Positions 1 to 8,575 of a stretch of 64,000 nucleotides of DNA are shown here, in pieces. Position numbers and translations under genes: made by a program. Location of the stretch: assembly GCA_963769905.1 (NCBI GenBank), contig CAVYNG010000001.1, positions 1,033,970-1,097,969 of the forward strand, written 5' to 3'. The stretch is from Bog-756 sp963769905 (GTDB lineage: Bacteria > Actinomycetota > Acidimicrobiia > Acidimicrobiales > RAAP-2). The notes under the pieces are model-generated. The model saw only the letters and a program-made list of their open reading frames with translations, was not told where the DNA came from and searched no databases. The stretch's first letter is position 1. Every line of letters starts with the position of its first letter.

Positions 1-791
1 TCGGGGCGTTCGGTCTGACCGAGCCCGATGCCGGCTCCGACGCGCGGGGGATCCGGACGCGCGCCGAGCGTCAGGACGGTGGGTGGCTGCTCAACGGCCG
101 CAAGACCTTCATCTCCAATGCGGGGACCGACATGTCCTTCGGTGTGACCCTTCTCGCCCGTCTCGAGACGCAGGAGGGTGCCGAACCGAGGTTCGCGAGC
201 TTCGTCGTCGAGCGGGACACCTCCGGCTTCACCATGGGATCGAAGATGCGGGGCATCGGGTGGCGCGGGCTCGACACCCGCGACCTGTACCTCGACGACG
301 TGTGGGTCCCCGACGACCACCTGATCGGGGACCCGAACCTCGGTCTCGGACAGTTCCTGCGCACGCTCGAGGTCGGGCGCATCTCGATCGCCGCGCTCTC
401 CCTCAGCCTGACCCAGGCGGTGCTCGACATGGCGACCGCCTACGCGAGCCAGCGGGTGCAGTTCGGGCAACCCATCTCCAAGTTCCAGTCGGTGCAGTTC
501 AAACTCGCGGACATCGCGACCGAGCTCGAGTCCGCGCGGTGGCTCACCTACCGGGCGGCCTTCCTGCGGGACACCGGCCGGCCGTTCAGCAAGGAGGCGG
601 CGATGGCCAAGCTGAAGGCGAGCCGGGTCGCGACGTGGGCCGCCTCGGAGGCGGTCCAGATCCACGGCGGGCTCGGCTACATGCTCGAGTCGCCGGTCGC
701 CCGCTTCTACTGCGACGCGAAGGTGCTCGAGATCGGCGAAGGCACCAACGAGATCCAGCACCTGGTCATCGCGCGGCAGTTGGGCTGCTGA
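1..791 (+). CDS. Acyl-CoA dehydrogenase (5' end outside window)
   Basis: FAD-dependent alpha,beta-dehydrogenation of an acyl-CoA ester. The reading frame is open from base 3 and the N-terminal alpha domain lies upstream of the window. Visible are the family motif LTEPDAGSD in the middle beta domain and the C-terminal helical domain, with RVQFGQPISKFQ and the region GEGTNEIQ. The Glu of EGT aligns with the catalytic base of short/medium-chain acyl-CoA dehydrogenases (family knowledge). The stop is one base from the end of the convergent E1 gene. Its substrate cannot be read from sequence; neighbours suggest a role in the acyl-CoA catabolic cluster that follows. Confidence 0.93.
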   Translation, partial: GAFGLTEPDAGSDARGIRTRAERQDGGWLLNGRKTFISNAGTDMSFGVTLLARLETQEGAEPRFASFVVERDTSGFTMGSKMRGIGWRGLDTRDLYLDDVWVPDDHLIGDPNLGLGQFLRTLEVGRISIAALSLSLTQAVLDMATAYASQRVQFGQPISKFQSVQFKLADIATELESARWLTYRAAFLRDTGRPFSKEAAMAKLKASRVATWAASEAVQIHGGLGYMLESPVARFYCDAKVLEIGEGTNEIQHLVIARQLGC

Positions 792-792
792 G

Positions 793-2784
793 CTACACCC
801 TCACCAGACGGCGTATCGCCTCGGCGATGTCGTCGCGATCGGGGAGCCAGGCCCGTTCGAGCTCGGGCGCGTAGGGAGGAGGCGTCGCAATCGCGCCGAT
901 TCGCTCGACCGGCGCGTCGAGATCCCAGAAGGCCTCCTTGGCGACGGTCGCCACGAGCTCCGCACCGATGCCGAACGGCACGACCGCCTCGTGGGCGACG
1001 AGGAGCCGGCTGGTCTTGTGCACCGAGTCGAGCACCGGCGCGACGTCGAGCGGCGTCACGGTCCTCAAGTCGATGACCTCGACGGAGATGCCTTCGCCGC
1101 CGACGAGCTCGGCAGCGGCGATCGCTTCGTGCACCATCCGCGAGACCGACACCACGGTCACGTCCGTCCCCGGTCGTACGATCGCGGAGGTGCCGATCGG
1201 GACCACGTGCTCGGCAGGGGGTCGGGGTCCCTTCATCCCATAGAGCAGCCGGTTCTCGATGAAGACGACCGGGTTCGGGTCCTGGATCGCGGCCCGGAGC
1301 AGGCCGTAGGTGTCGGCCGGGGTCGAGGGCATCACGACGCTCAGCCCCGGGATGTGCGCGAGCAACGCCTCGAGGCTCTGTGAGTGCTGGCTCCCCGACG
1401 AGCGTCCGGCGCCGAACTGCGTCCGCACGGTCAGCGCCATCTCGGCGGCCCCACCGGTCATGAACGGCAGCTTCGCTGCCTGGTTGAGCAGCTGGTCGAA
1501 GCAGACCCCGAGGAAGTCGAGGTACATCAGCTCGACGACCGGCCGCATCCCGGCCATCGCCGCACCCACACCGAGGCCGACGATCGCCGTCTCCGAGATC
1601 GGTGTGTCGCGGACCCGATCGCCGAACCGGTCGGCGAGCCCGCGGGTGAGCCCGAAGACGTTGCCACCCGCGCCCACGTCGATGCCGGCGACGAAGACCC
1701 GGTCGTCGCCTTCGAGCTCGATCTCGAGCGCGGCGCGGACCGCGTCCATGGTCCGGAAGGTCGGCGCGTCGTCGCCGGGCGGCGGCGGCTCGGCACGGGC
1801 CGGTCTCGCACGCACGACGAAGTCGGTCAACGTGGCCGGGTCCGGGCCGGAGAACCGCCGCGAAGCCTCCATCGCGCCGTCGAGCTCGTCGCTGACGGAC
1901 GCCTCGAGCGCCTTGACTTCGTCCTCGCCGACCCCGGCCTCGCGGAGACGGCCCGCATGGGCCCGGAGAGGATCACGAGCCTCCCATTCGCGGATCTCCT
2001 CCGCGGATCGGTAGAGCTCGGGATCCCCTTCGTAATGGCCGTGCCAGCGGTAGGTAGCCGCTTCGACCAGAGTGGGACCACCTCCGGCACGCGTCGCGAG
2101 GACCACGTCCTCCATCGCCGCTGCGGTCGCCGCGACGTCGTTGCCGTCGACTGCGAGATAGGGGATGCCGTAGCCCACAGCCCGTTGCTCGAGCGACGCC
2201 GCGTGCTGAGTCGAGGCCGGAGAGAATTCGGCGTAGCCGTTGTTCTCACAGAAGAACACCACCGGTAGCTGCCAGAGCGCTGCCAGGTTCACCGCCTCGT
2301 GGAAGGCACCGTGGGCGGGCGCGCCGTCGCCGAAGAAGGCCACCGCGATGCTGCGGTCGGAGCGGTACTGCGCGGCGGCGGCCGCCCCGACCGCGATGGG
2401 CAACCCGGCGGCCACGATGCCGTTCGCACCGAAGATGCCGAGCCTCGGGTCGGCGATGTGCATCGAACCGCCGCGCCCGCGGTTGGTGCCCTGGCGCTTG
2501 CCCATCAGTTCGGCGAACATCCCGAGTGGGTCGAGACCCTTCGCCAGGCAGTGGCCATGTCCGCGGTGAGTGGAGGTGATGACGTCCGATGGGCGAAGCG
2601 GCCAGCATGCGCCGACGGCAGCCGCCTCCTGCCCGATCGAGAGGTGCACGAAGCCGGGGATCTCACCGTCGCGATAGAGCGACGCCACTCGCTCCTCGAA
2701 GCCGCGGATGAGCAGCATCCGCCGGTGCATCTCGACGAGGTCGGTCGTCGAGAAGACCGTGGCAGGGGATGGGCCGGCTGTCAC
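793..2784 (-). CDS. Fused 2-oxoacid dehydrogenase E1 alpha-beta (thiamine-diphosphate enzyme)
   Basis: Predicted decarboxylating E1 component of a pyruvate/acetoin/branched-chain 2-oxoacid dehydrogenase type complex. Residues 1-330 are the alpha half, with the ThDP motif GDG at 152-154 followed by ENN. Residues about 345-663 are the beta half, beginning near the segment TMDAVRAALEIELEGDD. These are usually two polypeptides; here they form one 663-residue chain. No E2 or E3 gene is in the window, so partner subunits must lie elsewhere. Start is GTG at 2784, nine bases after a TACAAT box, and the palindrome at 2795-2812 overlaps that promoter. Divergent from the SDR at 2826. Substrate unknown. 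Confidence 0.9.
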   Translation of the reverse strand: MTAGPSPATVFSTTDLVEMHRRMLLIRGFEERVASLYRDGEIPGFVHLSIGQEAAAVGACWPLRPSDVITSTHRGHGHCLAKGLDPLGMFAELMGKRQGTNRGRGGSMHIADPRLGIFGANGIVAAGLPIAVGAAAAAQYRSDRSIAVAFFGDGAPAHGAFHEAVNLAALWQLPVVFFCENNGYAEFSPASTQHAASLEQRAVGYGIPYLAVDGNDVAATAAAMEDVVLATRAGGGPTLVEAATYRWHGHYEGDPELYRSAEEIREWEARDPLRAHAGRLREAGVGEDEVKALEASVSDELDGAMEASRRFSGPDPATLTDFVVRARPARAEPPPPGDDAPTFRTMDAVRAALEIELEGDDRVFVAGIDVGAGGNVFGLTRGLADRFGDRVRDTPISETAIVGLGVGAAMAGMRPVVELMYLDFLGVCFDQLLNQAAKLPFMTGGAAEMALTVRTQFGAGRSSGSQHSQSLEALLAHIPGLSVVMPSTPADTYGLLRAAIQDPNPVVFIENRLLYGMKGPRPPAEHVVPIGTSAIVRPGTDVTVVSVSRMVHEAIAAAELVGGEGISVEVIDLRTVTPLDVAPVLDSVHKTSRLLVAHEAVVPFGIGAELVATVAKEAFWDLDAPVERIGAIATPPPYAPELERAWLPDRDDIAEAIRRLVRV

Positions 2785-2793
2785 CGGGTGTGT

Positions 2794-2799
2794 ATTGTA
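2794..2799 (-). promoter_or_regulatory. -10 box for the E1 gene (leaderless)
   Basis: TACAAT on the minus strand, nine bases before the GTG at 2784, so the transcript probably begins at or next to the start codon. The box lies partly inside the 2795-2812 palindrome, so a repressor bound there would block it. Confidence 0.5.
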
Positions 2800-2812
2800 C
2801 TGGTCGGTACAA
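2795..2812. promoter_or_regulatory. Putative TetR operator between E1 and SDR genes
   Basis: TTGTACTGGTCGGTACAA is an 18-bp inverted repeat in which seven of nine base pairs are symmetric. It fills the gap between the divergent genes starting at 2784 and 2826 and overlaps -10-like boxes in both directions. Its right half recurs at 5079-5096. The cluster encodes one TetR regulator (4355-4972), its likely ligand by inference. Confidence 0.6.
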
Positions 2813-2825
2813 CCAGGAAGAAGCG

Positions 2826-3605
2826 ATGGCCGATCAGATCGAGATCCCCGAGTCCTTTCCCGTTCCCGGTGCGGTCGTAGGGAGGCGGGTGGTGATCACC
2901 GGCGCGAGCCGGGGCCTCGGTGCGCTGCTCGCCCACGGGTTCTCCGACGCCGGCGCTTCGGTGGCCTTGGTCGCCCGGACCGAAAAGGACCTGAAAGCCG
3001 TAGCCACGGCACTGCCCGGACCGTCACTGGTGCTGAGTGGTGACGTCACCGACGAGGACTTCAACGAAGGGGTGGCCGACGCCGCGGTCGCCGAATGGGG
3101 TGGCGTCGACGTGTGGATCTGCAACGCCGGGATCTCCCCCGTGGTGGCCGGCCCTCGCCAGACCGCTCACTCCGTCTGGCGGCAGGTCCTCGACGTGAAC
3201 CTCACCGGTGCCTTCCTCGGTGCCCGCGCCGCCGCCCGGGTGATGCGGGAAGGAGGACGGCTCATCTTCACCGGCTCGGTGCTCGGCGAGCGGCCCCGAG
3301 CAGGTCTGACCGCGTACAGCGCCTCGAAGGCTGGGTTGGTCGGCATGGCCAAGGGACTCGCGCTGGATCTGGCACCGGCCGGGATCACCGTCAACGTCGT
3401 CGCCCCGGGGTGGTTCGAATCGCCGATGGCCAACGGCTGGAAGAACGACCCCGAGCGGTCCGCGTCGATCACCGAGCACACCGCACAGCGACGCTTCGGC
3501 GCGCCCACCGATCTGGCCGGCGCCTATCAATTCCTGGCGTCCGACGCGTCGGCATTCGTCACCGGAGGGGTGCTCACCGTCGACGGCGGCTACCTGCTGG
3601 CATGA
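2826..3605 (+). CDS. SDR-family oxidoreductase
   Basis: NAD(P)-dependent short-chain dehydrogenase of 259 residues. The cofactor loop TGASRGLG is near residue 23, NAG near 95, the catalytic Ser in TGS, and the YSASK motif supplies Tyr and Lys; the C-terminus VTGGVLTVDGGYLL is typical. ATG 2826 is preceded by AGGAAGAAG, a good ribosome-binding site, so the in-frame start at 2769 is less likely. The next SDR begins inside this stop codon (ATGA). Probably oxidises a hydroxyacyl-CoA or alcohol intermediate of the cluster (inference). Confidence 0.92.
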   Translation: MADQIEIPESFPVPGAVVGRRVVITGASRGLGALLAHGFSDAGASVALVARTEKDLKAVATALPGPSLVLSGDVTDEDFNEGVADAAVAEWGGVDVWICNAGISPVVAGPRQTAHSVWRQVLDVNLTGAFLGARAAARVMREGGRLIFTGSVLGERPRAGLTAYSASKAGLVGMAKGLALDLAPAGITVNVVAPGWFESPMANGWKNDPERSASITEHTAQRRFGAPTDLAGAYQFLASDASAFVTGGVLTVDGGYLLA

Positions 3606-4348
3606 GCGCCTCGCGCCGGGTCGTCGCGATCACCGGTGCCGGCGGCGCGCTCGGCGCGGCCGTGTCGCGGCAGCTCGCGAGCGAACCCGAGACCGATCTC
3701 GTGCTGAGCGACGTGAGCGCGCCATCGCTCGAGGCGAGCACAGCGGGGCTTCCACCGACCAACGGATCGGTGGAGACGGTGCTCGCGGACGTCAGCAGGC
3801 TCGCCGAGGTGGAGTCGGTGGTCACCCGGGCCACCGAGCGCTTCGGTCGTCTCGACGTGCTGATCAGCAATGCCGGCGTGCTCTCGTCGAATGGCCGGAT
3901 CCACAACCTGGCGACCGAGGAGTGGGAGCGCGCGTTCCGGACGAACCTCCTCGGGGCGGTCAACGGCATCCGTGCCGCGGTCGCCGTCATGCGCCCGCAG
4001 CGCTCCGGCTCGATCGTGCTCACCGCGTCGGTCGCGGGGTTGACCGCCTGGTCGCACGCGGCGCCTTACTGCGCGACCAAGGCCGCGGTGATCCAGCTCT
4101 CCAAGGTCGCGGCGGTCGAGTACGCCCGCGACGGGATCCGGGTCAACTGCGTCTGTCCGGGGACGTTCCGCTCTGCGATCCACGACGATCTGCCTCCCGA
4201 CGCGCTCGAGGCCATCGCCGAGCGCCATCCGCTCGGTCTCGGTTCGGCCGACGACATCGTCGGTGCGTACTCCTATCTCGCGAGTGACGCCTCCCAGTGG
4301 ACGACAGGGTCGGCGATCGTGGTCGACGGGGGCTATTCGGCTCCCTGA
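3602..4348 (+). CDS. SDR-family oxidoreductase, second of a coupled pair
   Basis: A 248-residue short-chain dehydrogenase with cofactor loop TGAGGALG, NAG, catalytic Ser in TAS, YCATK catalytic pair and the C-terminal TTGSAIVVDGGY. ATG 3602 overlaps the stop of the preceding SDR by four bases, so the two are translationally coupled and probably act on successive or stereochemically distinct substrates. The gene ends six bases from the convergent tetR gene; no terminator hairpin is visible between them. Confidence 0.92.
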   Translation: MSASRRVVAITGAGGALGAAVSRQLASEPETDLVLSDVSAPSLEASTAGLPPTNGSVETVLADVSRLAEVESVVTRATERFGRLDVLISNAGVLSSNGRIHNLATEEWERAFRTNLLGAVNGIRAAVAVMRPQRSGSIVLTASVAGLTAWSHAAPYCATKAAVIQLSKVAAVEYARDGIRVNCVCPGTFRSAIHDDLPPDALEAIAERHPLGLGSADDIVGAYSYLASDASQWTTGSAIVVDGGYSAP

Positions 4349-4354
4349 ATCGAG

Positions 4355-4972
4355 CTAACCCTGAGCCTCGGTGGTGATGCCCCGCATGAAGATCTCGGCG
4401 AAGGGCTTCGCCACGTCCCGAGCCGACAAGGGACCGCCCGGCTTCAGCCACAGGTAGGTGTAGTTGTGCATCCCGAGCCAGGCCAGGGCGGTCAACCTCG
4501 GATCGAGCTGGCGGAACTCGCCGGAATCGACGCCGGCCTGGAGGACGGCCTCGATCCGCCGTTCGTACTCGCGGCGCCTCCCGCGGAACTTCTCCGCCCG
4601 TTCCCCGGTGAGCGCCGGGAACTCGTGGAGGAAGACCCAGACGTGATCGGGGTAGCGGTGGATGACGTCGAGCAGCTCGTCCCCGTGCCGGGCCAGCTTC
4701 TCCGGCGGCGAACCGCCCGCCTCGGCGACCCGCTCCGCGCCCGCCATCACCTCGTCCATCACCCGGTCGTGGATGGCGGCGAGGAGCTCCTCCTTCGACC
4801 CGATGTAGTGGTACAGCGCGCCCTTCCCGAGCTCGTTGGCGGTACAGAGCTCGGTGATGCCCGTGGCGTGGTACCCCCGCTGGGCGAAGACGCGGGCGGA
4901 CGTGTCGACGATCGCTTGGCGACGCACCTCCCAGTTGGCCCTTCGCCGTGACTCGCCTTCGGCTCGCGGCAT
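4355..4972 (-). CDS. TetR-family transcriptional repressor
   Basis: A 205-residue regulator. Residues about 18-64 form the helix-turn-helix domain (ARVFAQRGYHATGITELC, then LGKGALYHYIGSKEELL), closely matching TetR/AcrR regulators of lipid metabolism. The C-terminal half is the ligand-binding and dimer region. It is divergent from the acyl-CoA ligase at 5127, with an operator half-match at 5079-5096 in between. The likely effector is an acyl-CoA of the pathway (inference). A TAGCGT box eight bases before the ATG suggests a leaderless transcript. Confidence 0.9.
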   Translation of the reverse strand: MPRAEGESRRRANWEVRRQAIVDTSARVFAQRGYHATGITELCTANELGKGALYHYIGSKEELLAAIHDRVMDEVMAGAERVAEAGGSPPEKLARHGDELLDVIHRYPDHVWVFLHEFPALTGERAEKFRGRRREYERRIEAVLQAGVDSGEFRQLDPRLTALAWLGMHNYTYLWLKPGGPLSARDVAKPFAEIFMRGITTEAQG

Positions 4973-4980
4973 CGGTTGCG

Positions 4981-4986
4981 ACGCTA
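4981..4986 (-). promoter_or_regulatory. -10 box for tetR (leaderless)
   Basis: TAGCGT on the minus strand lies eight bases upstream of the ATG at 4972. No ribosome-binding site is seen, consistent with initiation at the start codon itself. Confidence 0.45.
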
Positions 4987-5075
4987 GCGGTCCGCCCGCC
5001 GGCCGGGCCGCCTTTCGAGCCTGTCCCGGACTCGGCCCTCTTTGGTCGGACCCGGCGAGCCGGTCGTCCTGTCGC

Positions 5076-5096
5076 TACGATGACTCGTCGGTACAA
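5076..5096 (+). promoter_or_regulatory. Promoter and second TetR-operator copy before the acyl-CoA ligase
   Basis: TACGAT (5076-5081) is a TANNNT -10 candidate. It overlaps an 18-bp element at 5079-5096 whose last fourteen bases, ACTCGTCGGTACAA, match the operator at 2795-2812 with one difference. The left arm is degenerate, so this would be a weaker site. It lies between tetR and the ligase it probably controls. Confidence 0.5.
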
Positions 5097-5126
5097 CTTC
5101 GTCGTCGAGGTCGTGAGGTCGGGGTC

Positions 5127-6666
5127 GTGACGTTCTCACCGCCCATTGCGGCGGACATGAACTGGTTCGCCGTGCTCGCTCACCACGCGGCCCGCACGCC
5201 TGACAAGGCGATCACCGTCTTCGAGGGCGAGGCGACCACCTACGCGGAGATGTCCGCGCGGGCGGAAGCGTTGGCCGGTGGCCTCCGCGAACGAGGAGTC
5301 GGTGCCGGCGACGTGGTCGCTCTTCTCTCGTACAACTGCCCGGAATTCCTCGAGGTGGTGTTCGCCGCGAACTTCCTCGGTGCGATCGCGATGCCGATCA
5401 ACTGGCGGCTCGCTGCACCGGAGGTCCGCTACATCCTCGAGCACTCAGGTGCGTGCGCCCTCGCGTGCGACGAGGCTCTCCTCGAGGTCGCCGACGAGGC
5501 GACCAAAGGAATGGAGTCCGCGCTCGTACGCACCTGCCTCTCGAGCTCGAAGCACAGCGGGTGGATACCCCTCGCGGCGTTGCGGGCGACCGCGGTCGGC
5601 CCGACTCCCCTCCGGGCGGCCGGCGAGGACCTGCACCGCCTCATGTACACCTCGGGGACGACGGGACGCCCGAAGGGCGTCATGATCACCCACGCCAATC
5701 TGGCCTGGAAGAACCTCGCCCACATCGTCGAATTCGGCTTCACCGGCGCGGATCTGGGGCTTGCCTGCGGTCCGCTCTACCACGTCGGGGCGCTCGACCT
5801 CACGACGACCTCGCTCATCGCGGTGGGCGCGACGACCATCATCCATCGCGCGTTCGAAGCATCAGAGGTGGTCGGCGAGCTCGAGCGCTCGAAGGTGACG
5901 ACCGTGTGGTTGGCGCCCGCCATGGTCACCGCGATCATGGCCCTGCCCGGCATCGAGCAGCGCGACCTGTCGTCGGTGCGCTTGATCATCAACGGCGGCG
6001 AGAAGATGCCGATCCCGCTCATCGAACGGCTCCAAAAGGTGTTTCCTTCCGCATGGTTCGCCGACGCGTACGGCCTCACCGAGACGGTCTCGGGTGACAC
6101 GTTTCTCGATCGCGACAGTCTTCTGAGGAAGCTCGGCAGCGTGGGCCACCCGTGTCTCTACCTCGAGCTCGACATCTGGGACGAGCGGGGGCGATCGGTA
6201 GCTCCGGGCGGGCGCGGGGAGATCGTGCTGCGCGGACCCAAGGTCTTCAAGGGCTACTGGCGGGACCCCGACGCGACGGACGCGGCCTTCGCCGGTGGGT
6301 GGTTCCACACCGGCGACATCGGGTTGCGCGACGACGAGGGTTACCTTTTCATCGTCGACCGGCTCAAGGACATGATCGTCTCGGGAGGTGAGAACATCGC
6401 CGGTTCCGAGGTCGAGCGGGTGCTCTACGAGCACGACGCGGTGCTCGAGGCGGCCGTGGTGGGCCGCAGGGACGAGCGGTGGGGCGAGGTCCCGGTGGCA
6501 TTCGTCGTCGTGCGGGAGGGCTCGTCCGTCACCGAGGAGGCGCTTATCGAGCACTGCCGCGGTCAGCTCGCGCGCTACAAGGTCCCGAAGGCGGTCTGCT
6601 TCCTCGACTGCACTGCCGAGGAACCCTTCCGGCAAGGTGCTCAAACGCGAGCTGCGTGCTCGTTAG
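5127..6666 (+). CDS. Acyl-CoA ligase (class I adenylate-forming), frameshifted near the C-terminus
   Basis: ATP-dependent activation of a carboxylic acid to its CoA thioester. Motifs in order: YTSGTTGRPKG (P-loop), ADAYGLTET, HTGDIG, and IVDRLKDMIVSGGENIAG. Read without correction the frame leaves homology after KVPKAVCFLD. Skipping one T at 6609 restores ALPRNPSGKVLKREL and a stop at 6666. That tail carries the catalytic Lys of the GK motif, so the uncorrected protein would lack it. GTG 5127 is chosen over ATG 5157 because GAGGTCGGG lies just upstream. Convergent with the DapB-like gene, overlapping four bases. Confidence 0.85.
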
Positions 6667-7727
6667 CCGTCCCGCTCACCGAGCATCGGGATGATCGGTG
6701 GGAGGTCGACGGTGGTCCGGATGCCCGGCTCCGCGGCGCAGACCGACGGCACCGCGTTGACCGGCCGGTGCGCGGTGACGCCGGGTGAAGTCGCAGCCCA
6801 CTCCTCCGGTGGCACGGGGAAGCGGATGTCGACGTCGAGTGGCAGGTCTCCCTCCAACGAGAGGTGCCAGCCGGTGTCGCGCAGTTCCCACGCCGGATCG
6901 AGATCGGTCGTCAGGTACCAGTTGGCCCGGAAGCGCATGAACGGCCGTCCGCCGCGCATCCCGGCGACCTCCATCCGCTGGGCGCCGATGGTCCCGGGGT
7001 CGATCCTTCCGGCTGCGATCTCGGTCGATCGACGGGCGACCGCCGCCTCCGCGGTCGACACCACCCCGTCGAAGGGAGCCGAGAGCGCGTCGGCGACCAC
7101 ACCCAACGACGCGCTGAAAGTGGAGCCCGCGTAGGCCGCCCTGCTTTCGGCGTCGAACGTCGCCGGATCGCGCCCGAATCCCATCAGGTCGAAGATCAGC
7201 TCCGGCGAGTCACGGGAGGACATGTCCGCCGACTCCTCGATGGTCAGGCAGTCCACCCGGCGCTCGATCGACGCCAGCGCCAGGGGGATCGCCTCGGTGA
7301 TGAATCCCGGACTCGCCCCTGTGCTGTGCAGGGAGGTCCCGCCGCTGCGGCAGGCGGCTTCGATCCGCTCGCGGACCGCGGGGTCCATGCTGGCCGGCCG
7401 GTGGAATTCCCCGCGGGTCGACACCACGTTCGTACCCGACTCGAGGACCCGGCAGAGGACGTCGATGTCGGCTCGGTCGGGCATGTAGAGGACACAGTCC
7501 GGTTCGAGTGCCAGGATCTCCTCGACGTCCTTCGTCGCGGCGACCCCGACCGGATCCGTCCCGCACAGCTCGCCGGCGTCACGTCCTTCCTTCTCGTCCG
7601 AGTAGACGAGCACTCCGACGAGCTCGAGCTCGGGATGCTCGATGACCGCCCGGAGCGAGCGGGTGCCGATGTTGCCGGTTGCCCACTGCACCACCCGGTA
7701 GCGCGTGTTCCCACCGAGGGTGCTCAC
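6663..7727 (-). CDS. DapB-like NAD(P)-binding reductase/dehydrogenase
   Basis: A 354-residue protein resembling dihydrodipicolinate reductase-like proteins and 2,4-diaminopentanoate dehydrogenase. The N-terminal Rossmann segment reads VVQWATGNIGTRSLRAV, followed by a DapB-like C-terminal domain containing HSTGASPGFITE. Lysine synthesis is unlikely given the context and length (DapB is about 250 residues). The start is GTG 7727, overlapping the preceding crotonase stop as GTGA, so it is the last gene of the minus-strand operon from 11093. Substrate unknown. Confidence 0.8.
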   Translation of the reverse strand: MSTLGGNTRYRVVQWATGNIGTRSLRAVIEHPELELVGVLVYSDEKEGRDAGELCGTDPVGVAATKDVEEILALEPDCVLYMPDRADIDVLCRVLESGTNVVSTRGEFHRPASMDPAVRERIEAACRSGGTSLHSTGASPGFITEAIPLALASIERRVDCLTIEESADMSSRDSPELIFDLMGFGRDPATFDAESRAAYAGSTFSASLGVVADALSAPFDGVVSTAEAAVARRSTEIAAGRIDPGTIGAQRMEVAGMRGGRPFMRFRANWYLTTDLDPAWELRDTGWHLSLEGDLPLDVDIRFPVPPEEWAATSPGVTAHRPVNAVPSVCAAEPGIRTTVDLPPIIPMLGERDG

Positions 7728-8575
7728 GGCATCCGCCCGGGGCGTTGCTCTCTGTCCGCGAAGGGTTGGTCGCGTTCTCGCACTGCTTGCTTCAGTCCGA
7801 CCTCGGCCGCACGCGCGGTGAAAGCACGGGCATCGGAGGAGCGGTGGGCCACGGCATCGTTGAGCGCGGCGAACCGCTGCAGTTGCGACCGGCCCATCAG
7901 CTCCACGCCCTGGTTGACCACGCGCTTGTTGGCAACAAGGAGGTCGCGACCGACGAGGGCGATCCGTTCGGCGAGGGACAGGACGTATTCGTCGAGCGCG
8001 GGAGCCGCGACGGCTACCTGCGCGAGCCCGACGGCTGCGGCCTCCGAGCCGCTGATCGTGTCGCCGGTGAAGAGCAGACGCTTGGTCCATTGCGGGCCGA
8101 GGTGGTAGAGCCACATGTTGGTCGGGGGCACCCCCATCGACCGAACAGGCGGGAAGCCGATCCGGGCGTCCTCGGCCACGACGACGAGGTCGCAGTGCAA
8201 GGCGAGGTCGGTTCCTCCCGCAAGGCAGTTCCCGTGCACCTGCGCGATCACCGGGATGGGACAGTCCCAGATGGTCGCCCAGCCGGCGGCGAGCTCGAGC
8301 ATCGAGGCGATGTCCCGTTCGATGCCGCCCGCGGTTCGCAAGGGCTCCTCCCCGGCGTCCTCGGCCAGCACCCCGTACCCCGACGAGAAGGAACGACCGG
8401 AGCCGCGGATCACCACGGCCTTCACCGCGGGGTCGCTGCCGGCGTCGGCGACGTCCCCGAGCAGCTCGTGGATGCAACGGGGTGTGAGAGGGTTGTGCCG
8501 CTCGGGCCGGTTGAGAGTCAACCGTCGGACCGAGCCGAGGGTGTCGGCGAGGACGGGACGGGAGTCCTCGGTCAC
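7724..8575 (-). CDS. Enoyl-CoA hydratase/isomerase family (crotonase)
   Basis: A 283-residue crotonase-fold protein acting on an acyl-CoA thioester. The oxyanion-hole segments are GRSFSSGYG and the region HGNCLAGGTDLALHCD, followed by IGFPPVRSMG. GTG 8575 overlaps the stop of the upstream ligase (GTGA); longer in-frame extensions have no family similarity. Whether it hydrates, isomerises or hydrolyses cannot be decided from these motifs. Third gene of the coupled operon. Confidence 0.88.
   Translation of the reverse strand: MTEDSRPVLADTLGSVRRLTLNRPERHNPLTPRCIHELLGDVADAGSDPAVKAVVIRGSGRSFSSGYGVLAEDAGEEPLRTAGGIERDIASMLELAAGWATIWDCPIPVIAQVHGNCLAGGTDLALHCDLVVVAEDARIGFPPVRSMGVPPTNMWLYHLGPQWTKRLLFTGDTISGSEAAAVGLAQVAVAAPALDEYVLSLAERIALVGRDLLVANKRVVNQGVELMGRSQLQRFAALNDAVAHRSSDARAFTARAAEVGLKQAVRERDQPFADREQRPGRMP

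Noticed and set aside
793..2784. Two separate E1 genes joined by an assembly artefact
   Set aside because: The frame is continuous through a proline-rich linker (about 330-345) with no stop or start between the halves; fused E1 proteins are known.
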